Notes: a model not told the origin generated them from the sequence alone. Numbered from the stretch's first letter, positions 17,281 through 26,136 are shown. The stretch is DNA of 51,948 bases from Bacteroidales bacterium (GCA_012798805.1 JAAZMM010000090.1:1-51948); one strand, 5' to 3'. A program made the numbers and translations.

Positions 17281-18486
17281 TCATTCGCATCGTAATGCGG
17301 CAATTGGGTCAAGAAGGGAGGCGCGGCGGGCAGGCAAATAGCCAGAGAGGATGCTTACCAGAAGAGATAGTAGTACCGACAAACCCAGCCAACGCCAGGG
17401 GAGCGTAAAAGGACAACCCATCAGTAAAGCCACCAAATTGCCGAAAATCAGTCCAAAAAGCAGACCTGCAGCGCACCCGATCTGCCCTATAAGCACCGCT
17501 TCGGTCAAAAATTGCATTGCAATGGTGCTTGGTCTGGCACCAAGGGCTTTACGAAGACCTATCTCACTAGTGCGTTCCCTTACGGAGACCAGAAGTATAT
17601 TCATCAGTCCCACTGAAGCACCGAGTAAAGTAATCAACCCGATAACCAGAGCAGCTGCAGAGAGTTTACCTTTGAGAGCATCCAGCTCCCTTATCACGGA
17701 ATCGCTGCGACTTATTGTAAAATCTGCTTCATCTTGAGGACGAAGCCCCCTAATGAGCTTCATAACCACTAACGCTCTCTCCCAGGCCTCTTCGAATAAA
17801 AGTTTCTCATCTCCTACAGGCATTATATCAAGCGAGCAATATGCATCTGAAGCAAGAAATCGCGCACGTGCAGCCCCAAGCGGTATTAATACCGTATTAT
17901 CCGTGCCTATGCCAAACAGAGAGCCCTCCCTCTTCATAATCCCCGTTACAACATAGTCAGTCGCACCCACTCTAAGAGGCGCACCGAGAGGGTCACATCC
18001 CTTAAAGAGTCGTCGAGCAATATTATCCCCTATGATGCAGATATCATTTGACCCCTCAACCTCACGGTGGTTAAAATTGCGTCCTACTGCCAGTGAGGCG
18101 AGCCCCATACGAAGATGATTCTCGTCCGTAGCAGTTATGGTGATTGTAGGCTCGCTGCTGACACCTCCGGCAGAGACCTTCTGCATCCCCATCGAAGAAC
18201 TGATGCTGACAACGGCTTTTGTGTCGAACCTCCGCACAAATTCCTGCACATCAGCGTAAGAAACAGGTCGCACAGCCCTTTCACTCTTTTTATCAAGAGA
18301 AGAAATAGTAAAGCAGTGCGCACCCATCCGGCCAAAGCTCTTTTCCACACTCCGTGAGAGCCCTTCAATAGCAGTCTGAATAGATACCAGCGAGGTGATA
18401 CCCGTAGCAATAATCAGTATGGTAAGTGTCGAACGCAACCTATTGTCCAGAAGGGAGTCGATTGCCATATTGAAAAATCCTTTCAT
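17281..18486 (-). CDS. MacB-type ABC transporter permease
   Basis: 401 residues from the ATG at 18486 (MKGFFNMAIDSLLDNRLRST); a TTG two codons upstream is less likely. Topology is that of MacB permeases: one N-terminal helix (about 19-38), a large periplasmic MacB core domain (about 45-265), then three C-terminal helices with the FtsX/MacB signature SVRERTSEIGLRKALGARP. Such permeases work with an ATPase in mechanotransmission of lipoproteins, peptides or drugs across the envelope, but no ATPase or membrane-fusion gene is adjacent here. Substrate is unknown. The gene is alone on its strand, divergent from rluB. Confidence 0.88.
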   Translation of the reverse strand: MKGFFNMAIDSLLDNRLRSTLTILIIATGITSLVSIQTAIEGLSRSVEKSFGRMGAHCFTISSLDKKSERAVRPVSYADVQEFVRRFDTKAVVSISSSMGMQKVSAGGVSSEPTITITATDENHLRMGLASLAVGRNFNHREVEGSNDICIIGDNIARRLFKGCDPLGAPLRVGATDYVVTGIMKREGSLFGIGTDNTVLIPLGAARARFLASDAYCSLDIMPVGDEKLLFEEAWERALVVMKLIRGLRPQDEADFTISRSDSVIRELDALKGKLSAAALVIGLITLLGASVGLMNILLVSVRERTSEIGLRKALGARPSTIAMQFLTEAVLIGQIGCAAGLLFGLIFGNLVALLMGCPFTLPWRWLGLSVLLSLLVSILSGYLPARRASLLDPIAALRCE

Positions 18487-18516
18487 CCTCAAGCTTTTTC
18501 TCTTTCAATTATGCTC

Positions 18517-18524
18517 CAAAAGTA
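18517..18524 (-). promoter_or_regulatory. -7 promoter element of the MacB-type permease
   Basis: TACTTTTG on the minus strand fits TAnnTTTG, 30 bases before the ATG at 18486. No -33 partner found. Confidence 0.45.
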
Positions 18525-18545
18525 GGAAAATAATTTTGATTGAGT

Positions 18546-18553
18546 TAACTTTG
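18546..18553 (+). promoter_or_regulatory. -7 promoter element of rluB
   Basis: TAACTTTG fits TAnnTTTG and ends 22 bases before the ATG at 18576. It is divergent from the permease -7 box 21 bases away. No -33 box at standard spacing. Confidence 0.5.
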
Positions 18554-18575
18554 CGGCTCAAAATTGCATAAAAAA

Positions 18576-19754
18576 ATGGAAAAAAGAGATATGGATAAAA
18601 GTCGCAAAGGCGACAAGGATAAGAGATTAGGCAGCAAGCCTGCAGCTCATCCTAAAAAAGAATATGGCGAAAAATCCCAAAGATTCAGCAGAGGCGACAA
18701 GCATGAAAGAGGCGAAAGATATGGCAAATCTGACAGATATGACAAAAACGAGAAACCTCAGAGGTTCAGCAAAAAAGACAGACATGAAAGAGGCGATAGA
18801 TATGGCAAATCTGATGGATATGGCAAAAACGAGAAAACTCAGAGGTCAGATAGATCTGATAAGCCCTACAGAGATGAAAAACATCAGAGATACGACAGGG
18901 CTGAGAGGCCTGGCAGAGATGAAAAACACCAAAGACAGTACAAGTCCAACAGAGATGAGAGATCCGACAGACACGACAAATATGATAAAAGGGAGAAAGG
19001 TGACAGAGCGAAGAGAGAAGTTAAAACCATAGACAGCGACACTGTTCGTCTCAATAAATTCATAGCAAATTCCGGTATCTGCTCCAGGAGAGAGGCCGAT
19101 GAATATATTAAACTAGGACTTGTAACAGTCAATGGTAAAATTGTTACAGAATTAGGCACCAAGGTAAAGCCAGATGATGATATCCGTTTTGATGGTGAAC
19201 GTCTTAAAGGAGAAAAAAAGGTCTATATACTTATGAACAAGCCTAAAGATTATGTAACCACTATGAGTGATCCGCATGCAAAAAAATGCGTTATCGACCT
19301 CATTTCTCCTGACAAGTGTAAAGAACGCGTTGTGCCCGTAGGGCGTCTCGATAAGGCCACCACCGGTGTATTGCTTTTTACAAATGATGGTGATCTGGCG
19401 GCACGCCTCACCCATCCTTCGTATAATGTAAAAAAGATATACCACGTATTCCTGGATAAAAATCTTACAAAGAATGATTTTGAGGCACTTGTCAAAGGAA
19501 TAACGCTTGAGGACGGTGAGATACATGCAGATTCTCTCTCCTATGTGGATGATGATATGTCGCAAGTGGGCATTGAGATCCACTCTGGCCGCAACCGATT
19601 AGTGCGCCGGATGTTTGAACATCTCGGCTACAAGGTTGTCAAGCTTGACAGGGTCTATTTTGCAGGACTTACAAAAAGAAAGCTCCGTAGAGGAGCGTGG
19701 AGATTTTTAACAGAAGAAGAGATTACATTCCTAAAAATGGGAAATTTTAATTGA
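18576..19754 (+). CDS. rluB: RluB/RsuA-family rRNA pseudouridine synthase with repetitive charged N-terminus
   Basis: 392 residues from the ATG at 18576. Residues about 1-155 are low-complexity and rich in Lys, Arg, Asp and Gly, with a 27-residue tandem unit (RFSRGDKHERGERYGKSD..., then RFSKKDRHERGDRYGKSD...) and further degenerate DEKHQR units. Next come an S4 RNA-binding domain (VRLNKFIANSGICSRREAD) and the RsuA/RluB/E/F catalytic domain with VGRLDKATTGVLLFTNDG, whose Asp is the nucleophile. The enzyme makes pseudouridine in 23S (RluB) or another rRNA site; the exact site is inferred. The disordered arm may help bind RNA or ribosomes. It precedes era by two bases. Confidence 0.9.
   Translation: MEKRDMDKSRKGDKDKRLGSKPAAHPKKEYGEKSQRFSRGDKHERGERYGKSDRYDKNEKPQRFSKKDRHERGDRYGKSDGYGKNEKTQRSDRSDKPYRDEKHQRYDRAERPGRDEKHQRQYKSNRDERSDRHDKYDKREKGDRAKREVKTIDSDTVRLNKFIANSGICSRREADEYIKLGLVTVNGKIVTELGTKVKPDDDIRFDGERLKGEKKVYILMNKPKDYVTTMSDPHAKKCVIDLISPDKCKERVVPVGRLDKATTGVLLFTNDGDLAARLTHPSYNVKKIYHVFLDKNLTKNDFEALVKGITLEDGEIHADSLSYVDDDMSQVGIEIHSGRNRLVRRMFEHLGYKVVKLDRVYFAGLTKRKLRRGAWRFLTEEEITFLKMGNFN
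18679..18840 (+). repeat. Two 81-bp tandem repeats inside rluB
   Basis: About 81 bases (27 codons) are repeated imperfectly in tandem, each beginning AG[AG]TTCAGCA and holding AGATATGGCAAATCTGA. The units keep the reading frame, so the repeat count can change without a frameshift. Shorter degenerate units continue to about 18,990. Confidence 0.7.
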
Positions 19755-19756
19755 TA

Positions 19757-20647
19757 ATGACACAGAAACATAAATCAGGATTTGTCAACATCATAGGCAA
19801 CCCAAATGTGGGTAAGTCCACGCTGATGAATGCCCTAGTTGGAGAGAAACTTTCCATCGTGACAGCTAAAGCACAGACCACCCGACACCGCATAATGGGG
19901 ATTGTAAATGGAGATAATTGGCAAATAGTCTATTCCGACACTCCGGGTATTCTTAAGCCCAACTATAGACTTCAGGAGAGTATGATGGACTTTGTGGATG
20001 TTGCTATCGGTGATGCCGACATAATACTTTATGTCACGGATGTTGTTGAAAAAAGAGATAAAAATATCGCATACATTGAAAAGCTAAGCCTCCTCGAATG
20101 TCCTGTCATTGTGGTGCTAAACAAAATAGACCTAAGCACTCAGGAAAAGGTGATGGAGATTATGGCTCAATGGGAAGAGTTTTTGCCCAATGCTGAAATA
20201 ATTCCCGTGTCGGCTACGGAACAATTTAACCTTGAAAAATTATTTGACACAATTCTGACCCTTTTGCCGATCAGTCCACCCTGGTACGACAAGGATACAT
20301 TTACCGACAAAAGCATGAGATTTTTTGCATCTGAAATCATCAGGGAGAAAATTTTGCTCAACTATTCGCAGGAAATCCCATACTGCACAGAAGTGGTTAT
20401 TGAGGAGTTTAAGGAGGGAGAAGAGAGATATGATATCAGTGCTGTAATCAATGTTATGCGCAACTCCCAAAAAGGCATTATAATCGGCAACAAGGGAGCA
20501 GCTCTCAAAAAGACAGGCACTCAGGCCCGTCTGGAGATGGAAGACTTCTTCCAAAAAAAGGTCTTTCTGCAGCTCTATGTCAAGGTGGAGCCGAACTGGA
20601 GAGAAGATAGAGGAAAATTGAGAAATTTTGGCTATATTCTTAAATGA
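19757..20647 (+). CDS. era: GTPase Era
   Basis: 296 residues from the ATG at 19757; a TTG two codons earlier overlaps the rluB stop and is less likely. G1 is GNPNVGKST, G2 region TTRHRIMGI, G3 DTPGI, G4 NKID and G5 VSATE, followed by a KH domain with IIGNKGAALKKTG. Era binds the 3' end of 16S rRNA and helps mature the 30S subunit. It lies between rluB and parC, so ribosome maturation and modification genes are linked here. Confidence 0.96.
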   Translation: MTQKHKSGFVNIIGNPNVGKSTLMNALVGEKLSIVTAKAQTTRHRIMGIVNGDNWQIVYSDTPGILKPNYRLQESMMDFVDVAIGDADIILYVTDVVEKRDKNIAYIEKLSLLECPVIVVLNKIDLSTQEKVMEIMAQWEEFLPNAEIIPVSATEQFNLEKLFDTILTLLPISPPWYDKDTFTDKSMRFFASEIIREKILLNYSQEIPYCTEVVIEEFKEGEERYDISAVINVMRNSQKGIIIGNKGAALKKTGTQARLEMEDFFQKKVFLQLYVKVEPNWREDRGKLRNFGYILK

Positions 20648-20673
20648 TACAATAATAATTGAGATACCGCTAT

Positions 20674-23463
20674 ATGGCAAAAAAAAGAGACGACTTTGTA
20701 GAAGAGGACGAGATCCTGATTGAAGAGAATTATTCTGAAGAAGAAGAGCAGGATATAATTGTGGACGAGGATGAGGATGCTGTTGAAGATCACAGATATG
20801 ATAAAGTTATGGCCGGAGGAGAGCACAAATATAAACTCTCCGGAATGTACCGTGACTGGTTTCTGGATTATGCTTCTTACGTAATCCTCGACAGAGCCGT
20901 CCCCCATATTGATGACGGACTCAAGCCCGTACAACGCCGCATCCTTCATGCAATGAAGAATAGTGAGGATGGCCGTTTCCACAAAGTGGCAGGCATTGTG
21001 GGTGATACAATGAAGCTCCACCCTCACGGAGATGCCTCGATAAAGGATGCACTGGTTCAACTTGGGCAGAAAAATTATTTGATTTCCACCCAAGGTAACT
21101 GGGGCAACATTTATACCGGAGATCCTGCAGCCGCAATGAGATATATCGAGGCAAGATTGAGCAAATTTGCTCTCGATGTGGCATTTAACCGCAAAATCAC
21201 CGAGTTTGTCCCCTCCTATGACGGCACAAGTGAAGAGCCTGTCGCCCTTCCGATGAAATTTCCCCTTTTACTTGCACAAGGCACAGAGGGTATTGCCGTG
21301 GGACTGGCAGTCAAAATCCTGCCACACAACTTCAATGAATTGATCGATGCCTGTATAAGTGCACTGAAAGGCGAAGATTTCGAAATCTACCCCGATTTTC
21401 AAACCGGAGGATTGGCAGATTGCTCAAGATACAACAGAGGCCAGAGGGGCGGCAGAGTCAAAGTTCGCGCAAAAATAGTGAAGGTGGACAGAAGAACCCT
21501 CTCCATTACTGAACTGCCATTTGGACAAACCACAGATAGCCTGATAGACTCTATCATCAAAGCTAACGAAAGGGGCAAGATTAAAATCCGGAAGGTGGAT
21601 GATATGTCGGCTGACAACGTGGATATTTCCATCCAACTGCAAAATGACATTTCTCCGGATAAGACCATAGATGCGCTCTACGCCTTCACCAACTGCGAAA
21701 TCTCCATCTCCCCCAATGCCTGCGTCATCCATGACCGCAAGCCCCACTTTATGGGTGTTGACGAGATACTTCGCTACAACGCCGGGCACACACGCGATCT
21801 ATTCCAAAAAGAGTTGGAAATACAGCTTGATGAGCTCGAAGCAGATTGGCATTTCTCTTCTTTAGAGAAGATTTTCTTCGAAAAAAAGGTTTTCCGCATC
21901 CTTGAGAATGATGCAGCCTCCTGGGAACAACAACTTGCCGATATAGAGGCCGGAATGAAGATCTATCAGCACCTGCTCCGCAGGGAAATAACCAGCGCAG
22001 ATATAGATAAACTGGTTGAGAAACCGGTGAGAAAGATCTCCCGTTTTGACATCAAAGCAGCCGATGAGAGGATTCTCGGCATCGAAAACAATATCGAGGA
22101 AGTAAAGAACCATCTTGCACACCTCACGGAGTACACCATAATGTACTTTAAGCAGCTCAAGAAGAAATATGGCAAAAATTACCCCCGTCGTACAGAACTA
22201 ACCACCTTCGAGACAATACAAGCGGAGAAGGTAGTGGTTTCCAACGCAAAACTCTACGCCAACAAAGCGGAGGGCTTTATTGGTATTGACCAGAAAAAGA
22301 TGGAGGATTCCGAGTATATATGTGACTGCTCAGACATTGCAGAGATCATAGTATTCCTCAAAAACGGCACCTATCTGGTAACCAAAGTGAGTGATAAGGC
22401 CTTTGTGGGTAAGGATATAATTCATGCTGCGGTATTTAACCGTAAGGATGAGAGGACGATCTACAATGCTATCTACCGCGACGGTAAGCGAGGTACCTAT
22501 TATGCAAAAAGATTTGCCGTTACAAGCATTACCCGCGATAGAGAGTATGACCTTACTCAGGGGAAAGAGGGATCAAGCGTAGTGTGGTTTACAGCCAATC
22601 CAAATGGCGAAGCTGAAACTATCAGAATCTATTACCGACCCAGACCAAAACTCAAAAAACTCGCTGAAGACTATGACTTTTCAGAGCTTGCCATTAAAGG
22701 ACGTGGTGCCAGAGGCAACATTGTGACCAAAAACAACACAATCCACCGCATTACTATCAAGTCCAAGGGTGTTTCAACCCTTGGAGGCATGGAAATATGG
22801 TTTGATACTGATGTACAGCGTCTCAATGATGCCGAAAGAGGAATTTTCCTCGGAGAATTTTTCCAGGACGACAGCATTCTGGTAATCTGCAAGGATGGAA
22901 CATTCTATACGACATCTTATGACTTAAGCAATAGATATCAGGGCGATATATTAACTATATGTAAGTTTGACGAGGAGAAAACCTACTCCGTTCTCTATTA
23001 TGACGGCGCCGTAAAATCTCCCTACATCAAACGATTCAGTTTCGAAATTAACGCCAATGTCCCTGCTTACTTCATTTCTGAGACCAAAGGCTCCCATCTG
23101 TTGGAAATCAGCGAGGATCTAAGACCTCAGATGAGGATTACCTTTACGGGTAAAAACGCAAAACGAGAACCCGAAGTGGTTGACGTCAGCGAATTTATCG
23201 GTAAAAAAAGCTACAGGGCCAAAGGAAAGAAAGTATCACCATACCATGTGCTTGAGGTTAGATTTATTGAACCTCTGGAGGAACCCGATGTGCCAGAAGA
23301 AAAAGAGAGTGACAATAATGAGAATAAGGATGGAGAAAAGAAAACGGTTGAAGTAGCAAAGACTCCAGAAAAGAAAAGAGTTGATGAAGTGACAACACCG
23401 GAAAAGAAGAAACCTGAAGCTCCAATTGTGGAGGAGGCTCCCCGTGAACTCACTCTGTTTTAG
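20674..23463 (+). CDS. parC: DNA topoisomerase IV subunit A
   Basis: 929 residues from the ATG at 20674. An acidic N-terminal tail of about 45 residues (EEDEILIEENYSEEEEQ) precedes the breakage-reunion domain. The catalytic Tyr is Y157 in AAMRYIEARL and the quinolone-region motif is HPHGDASIKDAL (116-127). A C-terminal domain of about 400 residues resembles the gyrase A beta-pinwheel but no GyrA-box (QRRGGKG) is seen, so topoisomerase IV is preferred over gyrase. The last 60 residues are a Lys/Glu/Pro-rich tail (EKKRVDEVTTPEKKKPEAP). It decatenates and relaxes DNA. The partner ParE is not in the window. Confidence 0.88.
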   Translation: MAKKRDDFVEEDEILIEENYSEEEEQDIIVDEDEDAVEDHRYDKVMAGGEHKYKLSGMYRDWFLDYASYVILDRAVPHIDDGLKPVQRRILHAMKNSEDGRFHKVAGIVGDTMKLHPHGDASIKDALVQLGQKNYLISTQGNWGNIYTGDPAAAMRYIEARLSKFALDVAFNRKITEFVPSYDGTSEEPVALPMKFPLLLAQGTEGIAVGLAVKILPHNFNELIDACISALKGEDFEIYPDFQTGGLADCSRYNRGQRGGRVKVRAKIVKVDRRTLSITELPFGQTTDSLIDSIIKANERGKIKIRKVDDMSADNVDISIQLQNDISPDKTIDALYAFTNCEISISPNACVIHDRKPHFMGVDEILRYNAGHTRDLFQKELEIQLDELEADWHFSSLEKIFFEKKVFRILENDAASWEQQLADIEAGMKIYQHLLRREITSADIDKLVEKPVRKISRFDIKAADERILGIENNIEEVKNHLAHLTEYTIMYFKQLKKKYGKNYPRRTELTTFETIQAEKVVVSNAKLYANKAEGFIGIDQKKMEDSEYICDCSDIAEIIVFLKNGTYLVTKVSDKAFVGKDIIHAAVFNRKDERTIYNAIYRDGKRGTYYAKRFAVTSITRDREYDLTQGKEGSSVVWFTANPNGEAETIRIYYRPRPKLKKLAEDYDFSELAIKGRGARGNIVTKNNTIHRITIKSKGVSTLGGMEIWFDTDVQRLNDAERGIFLGEFFQDDSILVICKDGTFYTTSYDLSNRYQGDILTICKFDEEKTYSVLYYDGAVKSPYIKRFSFEINANVPAYFISETKGSHLLEISEDLRPQMRITFTGKNAKREPEVVDVSEFIGKKSYRAKGKKVSPYHVLEVRFIEPLEEPDVPEEKESDNNENKDGEKKTVEVAKTPEKKRVDEVTTPEKKKPEAPIVEEAPRELTLF

Positions 23464-23523
23464 AGGTTGCCGTACCCTCACGCAAAGAGGTGGATTTTGT
23501 AAAATTTGCGAGATATTGAGAGA

Positions 23524-23886
23524 ATGCGGAAGAAGATTTTAATACTTCTGTTGTGCATATGTGGTGCAGTGTTGTTTTTCGTACTTGATCCGGAGAGCAA
23601 TTTTTTTCCAAAATGCATTTTTCGTTCGATTACCGGCTATTCCTGTCCGGGATGCGGATCACAAAGGGCAATTCACGATCTTCTCCATTTGGATTTAGCC
23701 GGAGCATTTCGCCACAATGCATTCCTTGTATGCTCTATACCACTGGTATTAGGATTGATTTTTCTTGAACGACTCAAAAGCACAAACAAGAAAATCCATG
23801 CTCTTTTTAATTCACCTGTTTTTATTGTTCTGCTAATATCACTGGTTATAGTCTGGTGGATTCTGCGCAATGTTTTTCATATTTGA
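23524..23886 (+). CDS. DUF2752 membrane protein
   Basis: 120 residues from the ATG at 23524 (MRKKILILLLCICG). Three hydrophobic segments (about 4-22, 62-80 and 93-112). The family signature is seen as P-K-C-I-F then TGYSCPGCGSQRAIHDLL (38-55), with Cys 31, 41 and 44 and an A-x(3)-N further on (GAFRHNAFL). Function is unknown; the cysteines could hold metal or be redox-active, by inference. It lies 60 bases after parC and may be transcribed with it. Confidence 0.8.
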   Translation: MRKKILILLLCICGAVLFFVLDPESNFFPKCIFRSITGYSCPGCGSQRAIHDLLHLDLAGAFRHNAFLVCSIPLVLGLIFLERLKSTNKKIHALFNSPVFIVLLISLVIVWWILRNVFHI

Positions 23887-23899
23887 GGGACAAATTCTT

Positions 23900-23907
23900 T
23901 ATATTTG
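23900..23907 (+). promoter_or_regulatory. -7 promoter element of the lipoprotein gene at 23962
   Basis: TATATTTG fits TAnnTTTG, 54 bases before the ATG. TTTG at 23882-23885 is only 14 bases upstream, too close for a normal -33. Confidence 0.4.
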
Positions 23908-23961
23908 TAAGAATAAACCTCTATTTTTCACATCTGAAATTGTGGTAAATTTAGAACTATT

Positions 23962-24417
23962 ATGAAACGCATATCCCTTTTAATTTTTGCAATATCGTTG
24001 TCACTTTGCACAGCAGGTTTGACCTCCTGTGAGTGGTTTAACGAAACCCATACCAGATTGGAAATAGTCGGTGGAGAAAGTTGGACGGGGTCCACCACCG
24101 TTTCTCTTGTAAATGACGAGGCGACCAGATTGACAAAACTGCTGACATTTAACGAAAGCGGTAATCAGTGCAGAATTATGACAGGTATTTATATTATAAA
24201 TGGAGTTGACACGGAGATTCTAAATGTCAAAAAGGAGGGCGACAAAATCTTTCTTACACATACAGAGAGTGGCAAAACCCTTTATACCTGCCTCTTCAAC
24301 AGAGACAATGAAGGTAAGATCGAAACGATGACGATGAAATGGTCTATTCACACAGACTATGAACGCATAATCAGGGACAACCCCTTAACCATCACGCTCC
24401 AAAAAGCATCTAATTAG
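23962..24417 (+). CDS. Small lipoprotein, family member 1 (no named family)
   Basis: 151 residues. An SPII signal peptide ends in the lipobox AGLTSC with lipidated Cys at residue 23, followed by EWFNE. The mature 128 residues are beta-rich and have no Pfam signature I recognise. They align along their length with the two lipoproteins at 50899 and 51365: a W-(S/T)-G near the start, K-x-L-x-F, T-x-I-x-(F/I)-x-N, a V-(R/K)-K-x-G segment, an (S/G)-x-T-L/I-Y-x-(C/L) segment, M-x-W, HT, ER and a final L-T-I-T. So this is a paralogue. It ends 3 bases before a heptamer array and converges with the gamma-carbonic-anhydrase gene. Confidence 0.75.
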   Translation: MKRISLLIFAISLSLCTAGLTSCEWFNETHTRLEIVGGESWTGSTTVSLVNDEATRLTKLLTFNESGNQCRIMTGIYIINGVDTEILNVKKEGDKIFLTHTESGKTLYTCLFNRDNEGKIETMTMKWSIHTDYERIIRDNPLTITLQKASN

Positions 24418-24420
24418 TAC

Positions 24421-24467
24421 ACCCCGCACCCCACACCCTGCAACCTGCACCTCGCAACCTGCACCCC
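24421..24467. repeat. C-rich heptamer array, AACCYGC type (6.7 units)
   Basis: On the plus strand the units read ACCCCGC, ACCCCAC, ACCCTGC, AACCTGC, ACCTCGC, AACCTGC and ACCCC. Reverse complemented they are GCAGGTT-like, the same unit as at 17222-17256. The array fills nearly all the 49 bases between two convergent stop codons and touches the stop of the minus-strand gene. Confidence 0.85.
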
Positions 24468-24973
24468 TATTTAAACCATTCTTTGTACTCCATATAGCCC
24501 TGGGCATTTTCGTGCGCAGCAGCACGAATGGCTTCAGAACCCTCTTTTATACGTTTTGCGGGAATACCGGCATAGACACCGGGCTCCAGAACTGCATTGG
24601 TAAGCACCACTGCTCCCGCAGCGATGATGGTACCATCAGGAATGACGGCATTATCCATCAAAATTGCTCCCATGCCTACGAGGACATCATTTCCGACCCT
24701 GGCTCCATGAACTATGGCATTGTGCCCTACTGAAACGTCATTTCCGATCTCTACGATAGACTCCTTGTATGTTGTGTGAAGTACTGCACCATCCTGGATA
24801 TTCACTCTATCTCCTACAATAATGGAGTTGACATCTCCGCGGAGTACGGCTCCGTACCAGATGCTGCAGTCATCACCGATGACCACATCGCCCACTATCA
24901 CTGCATTTTCAGCTATGAAACATCTCTCACCTATTTTCGGGGTGATACCGTTCAATTCTCTTATGATTGCCAT
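24467..24973 (-). CDS. Gamma carbonic anhydrase family protein (left-handed beta-helix)
   Basis: 168 residues built of hexapeptide repeats (IAENAVIVGDVVIGDDCSIW, then VGNDVLVGMGAIL), giving a left-handed beta-helix trimer. The three zinc-ligand histidines of gamma-class enzymes are present: AVLHTT (near 67), VGHNAIV and IVHGA. The family includes YrdA/PaaY/CaiE-like proteins, many without shown carbonic anhydrase activity, so the reaction is uncertain. It is last in a minus-strand run DUF1573-meaB-transporter-this gene, 29 bases after the transporter. Confidence 0.88.
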   Translation of the reverse strand: MAIIRELNGITPKIGERCFIAENAVIVGDVVIGDDCSIWYGAVLRGDVNSIIVGDRVNIQDGAVLHTTYKESIVEIGNDVSVGHNAIVHGARVGNDVLVGMGAILMDNAVIPDGTIIAAGAVVLTNAVLEPGVYAGIPAKRIKEGSEAIRAAAHENAQGYMEYKEWFK

Positions 24974-25002
24974 TTTCTATTCTATTTTTACTCCAATATA
25001 AT

Positions 25003-26136
25003 CTAAAAACCAAAAAAATAAGCGCCAAATCCAACTATGAGTCCTATTAACATATTGACCAATTTTGCCTTGAGGAAACCCTTCTTCGTCTCTGCAAGCA
25101 AAGGCAACGAAGCGTGACCATCCTGCGAAATGGAGCTTGCAAGCAGTACCGAGAAAGGCACCAGTCCGCTGGCATAAAAGGCCACAAAAACCAAATGAGG
25201 TCCCGATTCGGGAATAAGGCCGATAAGAACTGCGAAAAGAATCATAAGGGGAATATTATCGCTTGTCCAGGACTCAATATCCAAATATTGAAGGCCAAAC
25301 TGCACCAAAAGCAACGCACCGGTAGTCCAGAGAAATATGGACAAAAGGTGCTTTCGAATGACGTGATCCCACAAATGTTCCTTAATAAAATGCTCACCCG
25401 ATATTGCAATTACTACAAGTACACCTATGCTTAGTATAGCGAAAAGCAAGTTGATCCAGTACTCGTCGAGGATCGACATAGAGTGAGAATGGTCGTGGGA
25501 ATGCAGGTGCTCCAATGTAGCAGTATCGGAGAAAAGATGGGCAGCCTCATTATGGTCATGACCCAAAACACCAAGTGCCAATGCTACAATAAAGGCAGCA
25601 AGGCCCAACAAGAGTACTATTTTACGCCAGGAGAAATGCCTGAGATTGGAAATAGTGAAATGCGGTTTTTCAAAAAAATGACCTTCATCTTCCAGGTGTA
25701 CCTCAAAATCATCCTCACAAGCCATCTTGAACTTTTTTTGATCTCTTCTTAAACGGGCAAAAAGATTGATCAAAAGTCCCGAAATAATGGCAATCACAAA
25801 AAGGACACCGAAAAGGATGAGCGCATCCTTTGGAATGAGAGCCAGCATCACAAATGCTTCATCTCCCGATGAGGCAATCATCATAGCTATCAAAGCTCCA
25901 AATCCTATCAGACGGTGAGTATATAGTGAAACCGCCGCAAAGCCACCGACACATCCGGGGATAAGTCCCAAAAGAGCCCCCAGAAATACCTGTTTGTTGG
26001 GAGCTCCTTTCAGACGCTTAAACCACCTTCCATGAGAAGAGACATTGATGAACTCTATCATCAACATCATCACGATGACAAGCCCGGTGATGAGCACCCC
26101 ATTTTTCAGTACATCGAGAAAAAGACTCCAGTTCAT
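25003..26136 (-). CDS. Putative metal exporter, ArsP_2/DUF2899 (putative manganese transporter) family
   Basis: 377 residues from the ATG at 26136 (a GTG codon just before it is the alternative). About ten hydrophobic segments in two halves with repeated motifs: GLIPGCVGGFAAVSLYTH near 60-75 and GLIPESGPHLVFVAFYASG in the second half, fitting the DUF2899/ArsP_2 heavy-metal permease family. Between the halves is a His/Asp-rich loop (about 195-222: GHDHNEAAH and HLHSHDHSHS) that probably binds metal. Substrate is not proven for the family; manganese has been proposed in annotations. It is 9-12 bases from meaB, likely one transcript. Confidence 0.75.
   Translation of the reverse strand: MNWSLFLDVLKNGVLITGLVIVMMLMIEFINVSSHGRWFKRLKGAPNKQVFLGALLGLIPGCVGGFAAVSLYTHRLIGFGALIAMMIASSGDEAFVMLALIPKDALILFGVLFVIAIISGLLINLFARLRRDQKKFKMACEDDFEVHLEDEGHFFEKPHFTISNLRHFSWRKIVLLLGLAAFIVALALGVLGHDHNEAAHLFSDTATLEHLHSHDHSHSMSILDEYWINLLFAILSIGVLVVIAISGEHFIKEHLWDHVIRKHLLSIFLWTTGALLLVQFGLQYLDIESWTSDNIPLMILFAVLIGLIPESGPHLVFVAFYASGLVPFSVLLASSISQDGHASLPLLAETKKGFLKAKLVNMLIGLIVGFGAYFFGF

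Noticed and set aside
18664-19032. A 122-codon second frame across the rluB repeats
   Set aside because: It arises from the repeat itself read in another frame; repeat periodicity in multiples of three keeps any frame open.
20674-23463. DNA gyrase subunit A
   Set aside because: No QRRGGKG-type GyrA box in the C-terminal domain; a nearby gyrB/parE could not be used to decide.
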